From: Candidatus Izemoplasma sp.
GTDB lineage: Bacteria > Bacillota_I > Bacilli_A > Izemoplasmatales > Izemoplasmataceae
NCBI GenBank assembly: GCA_029939615.1
Contig: JAOZSP010000045.1
Location: forward strand, 1-9,634
Direction of reading: 5' to 3'
Length of the DNA: 9,634 nucleotides
The translations under genes and the position numbers were made by a program. This document shows, piece after piece, positions 7,133-9,634 of the stretch (the first letter of the stretch is position 1; each line of letters starts with the position of its first letter). The notes beneath the pieces were generated by a model. That model was not told the DNA's origin. It was given only the letters and a program-made list of their open reading frames with translations, and searched no databases.

Positions 7133-8515
7133 TTAATAATGGCGAACAACTTCAAATCGTTCCATTGTGAATGGTTGGTCGTCGTATATGTTTGCTTTTT
7201 GCTTAGCGATTTTTACTTGTTGCTCTACAGAAGTGATTCCATCTAAATTTGGAAGTAGTAATCCTGATTTACGATTTTGATAGACTATAACACCATATTT
7301 TTTAATATCTAGTTGGTCTAATGAAGTAATTGGTTCAGCAGGGAATAACACATCAACACTGTAGTGGAGATATGGTAATTCCTTTTTATTTATTGGACGA
7401 AAACGAGTATCCATAATACCGGCACTAACCGCATTATGAATAATTTCAAGGGCAATGTTTTTAGTTGTAGGATTTATTGTTCCTACACAACCACGTAGTT
7501 GGTTATGTTTATGAATAGAGACAAAAACTCCTGCTTTGTTATTGATGAGATTATCAATAAGATTAGTGGGAACTTTCATTGTCTTTTTGTTTTTTACATA
7601 ATATTCAAGTGATTGTCTAGCTAAAGATACATAAGGATCTTCTGTTTGTTTAGAATGTTCTAATTTCTCTTTTTCATTATTCTCAAATATTTGATCGAAC
7701 ATTCGAGATTTGTCTTTATTAAGAGGTATAAATTTAGCGACTGCGTAACCTACACCAAATGGTCCTTCATGGGATAATAACTTTGGTGTAACTTGATATC
7801 CATCAAGTGCACCAGCCATCATTGTAAAAGAGTTTAATCCACATTCAGCTGCTTTTTGAATAAAGTGGGGATCAAACGTTAGAAGGTTACCGAAGTTACC
7901 GGTAGTAATTATTTCTGTTATTTTTTTATCAAAGATTGGTCCTTCTTTAGAAAGACCGTATGGACCATCTTTTTTTAATTTATGTGATAAATCACCACTA
8001 GCTACCCATACTACTTTTTTATCTTTTGGGATAACTGATTGTATTAGTTTTCCTAATTTATAGTGTTTTACTGGAGAAAGTCCAGATGGACTGATACGGA
8101 TTAATTTATATGAGTTATAGTACTGGTTTATAAAATATAGTGGAACCATTGTTCCGTGATCTAAGGAAGGATTTTTGTTACCTGCGGTTCCCGCAGGTAT
8201 ATATTGTTTTACTGCTTCAGAAGATATTAAGTTTATTAGGGATTCGTCATAATTCACCAAAAACTTAGTTTGGGGAGCTCTAAACTGTGAAAAGTCACCA
8301 CTAGCAGTGCTTTGTGGTGATATGTGAAAGTAGTCTCTATATAGTTGTGCGTGAGGAGATGAAATGATTATTGTATCGGGCTTAATTCTCGCTATGTCTT
8401 TAGCGATATTATGAAAAGCATTTACTGTATCTATTATTTTCTTTTCTTCACCTTGTCCAATACTAGGAATGATTAGTGGTGGATGGGGTACTATGTATGT
8501 AGCTACTATAGGCAT
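7133..8515 (-). CDS. AmmeMemoRadiSam fusion: LigB/Memo-fold domain plus AMMECR1 domain
   Basis: A 460-residue two-domain protein. Residues 1-~265 form a class III extradiol dioxygenase-like (LigB/Memo-fold) domain: PHPP with H11, SPHA with H55, LDHGTMVPL at 118-126, SGDLSH with D175 and H178, and ECG with C225. The H, H, D-x-x-H, C-G series parallels the iron-site residues of human MEMO1 more than the 2-His-1-Glu site of true ring-cleaving dioxygenases, so catalysis as a dioxygenase is doubtful. Residues ~295-460 form an AMMECR1 domain with the hallmark LRGCVGTI at 340-347, DTRFRPI at 369-375, SVDVL at 386-390 and a GLLLPNLDG stretch at 418-426. A charged linker at ~266-294 joins the two. In other genomes the parts occur fused or as separate proteins A and B. 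The ATG has AAGGAGG 7 nt upstream, only 19 nt after the radical SAM stop, so the two are almost certainly co-translated. The biological reaction is not known. Confidence 0.9.
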   Translation of the reverse strand: MPIVATYIVPHPPLIIPSIGQGEEKKIIDTVNAFHNIAKDIARIKPDTIIISSPHAQLYRDYFHISPQSTASGDFSQFRAPQTKFLVNYDESLINLISSEAVKQYIPAGTAGNKNPSLDHGTMVPLYFINQYYNSYKLIRISPSGLSPVKHYKLGKLIQSVIPKDKKVVWVASGDLSHKLKKDGPYGLSKEGPIFDKKITEIITTGNFGNLLTFDPHFIQKAAECGLNSFTMMAGALDGYQVTPKLLSHEGPFGVGYAVAKFIPLNKDKSRMFDQIFENNEKEKLEHSKQTEDPYVSLARQSLEYYVKNKKTMKVPTNLIDNLINNKAGVFVSIHKHNQLRGCVGTINPTTKNIALEIIHNAVSAGIMDTRFRPINKKELPYLHYSVDVLFPAEPITSLDQLDIKKYGVIVYQNRKSGLLLPNLDGITSVEQQVKIAKQKANIYDDQPFTMERFEVVRHY

Positions 8516-8534
8516 TTTATAACCTCCTTATATC

Positions 8535-9401
8535 TTAGATGTTACCTAGATATATATTTTTTATACCGATATCATGGCCAATTTGTTTGGCCATGAGTAA
8601 TGTTTTTCGTGGAGTGATGGGTGTGTTTTTCATTTTGTATGCTGGGAAGAATCTTGAAATATGCCAAACAACATTATCACCTAAAGATGTAAATATATCA
8701 TTCGCTATTGATTGAATATCTTCTGGTTTATCGTTTAAACCAGGAATAAGTAATGTAGTAATCTCGATATGAATATTTGCTTTTTTCATTATCTTCATAT
8801 TATCTAGTATTGTAATTGCGTCACCCAAACAATATTCCTTGTAGATACTATTAAGACCTTTATAATCAATGTTTACAGCGTCTAAATAAGGAAGTATTAA
8901 TTCTAGTGTTTCTTTTGACATAAAGCCGTTTGTTACCCAAATATTTTTCAGTCCTTTTTCTTTTGCGAGTTTCATTGTGTCGTAAGCATATTCTAAAAAG
9001 ATTGTTGGTTCTGAATATGTATATGATATTGAAGGACAGTTATAATGGATAGTTCTTCTGATATGTTCTTGTGGAGATATAGTGATTCCTTCAATAGGTT
9101 TACCTGGTTTTGGTCTTTGTGAAATATCGTAGTTTTGACACCATGGACACTTCATGTTGCAGCCAACAGTTGCGAAGGAGTAAGTGCTTGTACCTTGTAA
9201 GAAGTGGTATAATGGCTTTTTCTCAATAGGATCTATACTAGAAGCAATTGTTTTAGAATAGTTTAAGATATGCATTATACCGTTTTTGTTTTCTCTTACT
9301 GCGCAGATACCTCTTTGGCCATTTTGTAATATACAGTAATGATTACATACGAGGCATTTTACTTTTGAATTAGATAGCTTTTGATATAACATTGCTTCCA
9401 T
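8535..9401 (-). CDS. amrS: AmmeMemoRadiSam system radical SAM enzyme (C-terminally short)
   Basis: A 288-residue radical SAM enzyme of the AmrS branch of COG1180. The [4Fe-4S] site is C81-NMK-C85-PW-C88 followed by QNYDISQ, the family's signature. An N-terminal cysteine cluster, C16, C19, C23 and C33 (CLVCNHYC then GQRGICAVR), is also diagnostic and may hold a second metal. Further landmarks are SEPT (130-133), VTNGF (156-160), NIDYKG (177-182), LLIPGLND (217-224) and WHISRFFPAYKM (246-257). Homologues I recall run on past the IYLGN segment into a Cys-containing tail of some 40-50 residues. This protein stops at IYLGNI, and no remnant of the tail is seen in the 19 nt before the next gene. The start is ATG at 9399-9401 with a strong SD; the ATG at codon 4 would be too far away. 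It heads the operon with the LigB-AMMECR1 fusion. The substrate is unknown, and pyruvate formate-lyase activation is unlikely given the neighbours. Confidence 0.9.
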   Translation of the reverse strand: MEAMLYQKLSNSKVKCLVCNHYCILQNGQRGICAVRENKNGIMHILNYSKTIASSIDPIEKKPLYHFLQGTSTYSFATVGCNMKCPWCQNYDISQRPKPGKPIEGITISPQEHIRRTIHYNCPSISYTYSEPTIFLEYAYDTMKLAKEKGLKNIWVTNGFMSKETLELILPYLDAVNIDYKGLNSIYKEYCLGDAITILDNMKIMKKANIHIEITTLLIPGLNDKPEDIQSIANDIFTSLGDNVVWHISRFFPAYKMKNTPITPRKTLLMAKQIGHDIGIKNIYLGNI

Positions 9402-9407
9402 AATTAG

Positions 9408-9416
9408 CCTCTCCTT
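9408..9416 (-). promoter_or_regulatory. Ribosome binding site that fixes the amrS start
   Basis: The minus strand reads AAGGAGAGG here, ending 6 nt before the ATG at 9399-9401. It would lie 15 nt from the alternative in-frame ATG at codon 4 (9390-9392), so the upstream start is preferred. It follows directly on the T-tract of the hairpin at 9420-9447. Confidence 0.75.
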
Positions 9417-9419
9417 TAT

Positions 9420-9447
9420 AAAATAAAAATCAGCATAAGCTGATTTT
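9420..9447 (-). terminator. Intrinsic terminator or attenuator hairpin just before amrS
   Basis: A 9-bp stem (9426-9434 with 9439-9447; minus arm AAAATCAGC, loop TTAT) is followed on the minus strand by TTTTTATTTT. It has the look of a Rho-independent terminator for the gene ending at 9529. It also sits inside the leader of amrS if that gene uses the -10 at 9474-9479, so it could attenuate the operon. Confidence 0.8.
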
Positions 9448-9462
9448 ATTTTAAATTCATTA

Positions 9463-9486
9463 CTTATGTTTTTATTATAACATAAG
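9463..9486. repeat. Inverted repeat spanning the putative amrS -10 element
   Basis: Arms 9463-9470 (CTTATGTT) and 9479-9486 (AACATAAG) are perfect 8-bp reverse complements around an 8-nt A/T loop. The -10 of the predicted promoter lies in the loop. On the plus strand the second arm is followed by CTG and seven T's, so it could also stop rightward transcription, but no rightward gene is present in the window. An operator role fits its place better. Confidence 0.55.
9474..9482 (-). promoter_or_regulatory. Extended -10 promoter element for the amrS operon
   Basis: The minus strand reads TGTTATAAT, a perfect TG-n-TATAAT extended -10 (TATAAT at 9474-9479). The hexamer 17 bp upstream, GAGAGT, is a poor -35, which is usual for extended -10 promoters. 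The start would be near 9467, with a leader of about 65 nt that contains the hairpin at 9420-9447. Confidence 0.55.
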
Positions 9487-9528
9487 CTGTTTTTTTACTC
9501 TCTTGATATTTTTTACTTAGTATTATTA

Positions 9529-9634
9529 TTACTCAAGTTCAGTATATCCTGAAGAGTGATAGATTCCTCTTTTGGTATATGTTGCTAAATACTGGCGACC
9601 ATACGCTTCATAGTACACTTCTATTAGATATCCA
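9529..9634 (-). CDS. Unrecognised protein, C-terminal 34 residues only
   Basis: An open frame enters from the right edge and ends in three successive TAA codons (first at 9529-9531). The visible tail runs GYLIEVYYEAYGRQYL, then ATYTKRGIYHSSGYTELE. Eight of its 34 residues are Tyr. The frame is open throughout, the codon style matches the neighbours and a terminator hairpin follows about 80 bp later, so it is probably a real gene end. I do not recognise the family from so short a piece. The terminator suggests it is transcribed separately from the amrS operon. Confidence 0.7.
   Translation of the reverse strand, partial: GYLIEVYYEAYGRQYLATYTKRGIYHSSGYTELE

Larger units (their letters stand above)
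9434..9489 (-). repeat. Direct repeat of the 9-mer CAGCTTATG flanking the start region of the operon transcript
   Basis: CAGCTTATG occurs on the minus strand at 9481-9489, just upstream of the -10, and again at 9434-9442 inside the terminator hairpin. The copies are 47 bp apart. Either copy could pair with CATAAG at 9463-9468. It may be a regulator site or the base for alternative RNA folds; chance cannot be excluded. Confidence 0.45.

Noticed and set aside
83..9401. Use of a Mycoplasma-type code with TGA as tryptophan
   Set aside because: The Trp codons checked (for example residues 60 and 505 of the giant protein, 87 and 155 of AmrS) are TGG, and frames as long as 2008 codons stay open under the standard code. 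The lack of TGA stops in this small sample is not evidence enough.
8535..9401. Pyruvate formate-lyase activating enzyme
   Set aside because: It shares the COG1180 core, but the N-terminal C16/C19/C23/C33 cluster, the CPWCQN motif and the AMMECR1/LigB neighbour identify the AmrS branch.
9463..9496. Plus-strand terminator (8-bp stem followed by CTG and seven T's)
   Set aside because: No rightward gene exists in the window for it to serve, so it is recorded as an inverted repeat around a promoter instead.
9402..9528. Riboswitch upstream of amrS
   Set aside because: The predicted leader is only ~65 nt, AT-rich, and shows none of the conserved cores of known riboswitch classes that I could recognise.

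Overview
The window is strongly AT-rich. All five supportable coding regions lie on the minus strand, so they read from right to left. Every stop that can be seen is TAA or TAG, and the tryptophan codons I checked are TGG. The proteins are rich in Lys, Ile and Asn, and the Shine-Dalgarno sites are strong (AAGGAGG or AGGAGAGG type). This fits a low-GC Gram-positive lineage (Bacillota, Clostridia, or a Mollicutes relative that keeps the standard code, such as the Acholeplasma/Izemoplasma side). That placement is inference from style, not from a marker gene.

Right to left: positions 9529-9634 hold the last 34 codons of an unrecognised Tyr-rich protein. The interval 9402-9528 holds a good terminator hairpin, a second inverted repeat that overlaps an extended -10 element, and a repeated 9-mer. 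A tight three-gene operon follows (gaps of 19 and 25 nt): a radical SAM enzyme of the AmmeMemoRadiSam type (AmrS, 8535-9401), a fusion of a LigB/Memo-fold domain with an AMMECR1 domain (7133-8515), and a COG1237-type metallo-beta-lactamase-fold hydrolase (6280-7107). The first two make up a complete AmmeMemoRadiSam set, widely conserved but of unknown biochemical purpose. The third is an operon partner whose role is open.

A 170-bp gap (6110-6279) contains a plausible promoter and an all-A/T inverted repeat. It leads into one very large gene, 83-6109, encoding 2008 residues. Its first ~245 residues look like a CvpA-type four-helix membrane module carrying an unusual lysine-rich cytoplasmic loop. 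The other ~1750 residues are an array of about 17 clear plus several eroded repeats of 80-96 residues, predicted to lie outside the cell. The middle of the array has nearly identical 255-bp tandem copies, so it has expanded recently. I do not recognise the repeat as a named domain, and this protein is the most novel item here. Two back-to-back hairpins at 6-82 end the gene.

The left part (giant surface protein) and the right part (AmmeMemoRadiSam operon) are adjacent and co-directional. No convincing terminator separates them, so partial co-transcription is possible, but nothing in the sequence links their functions.
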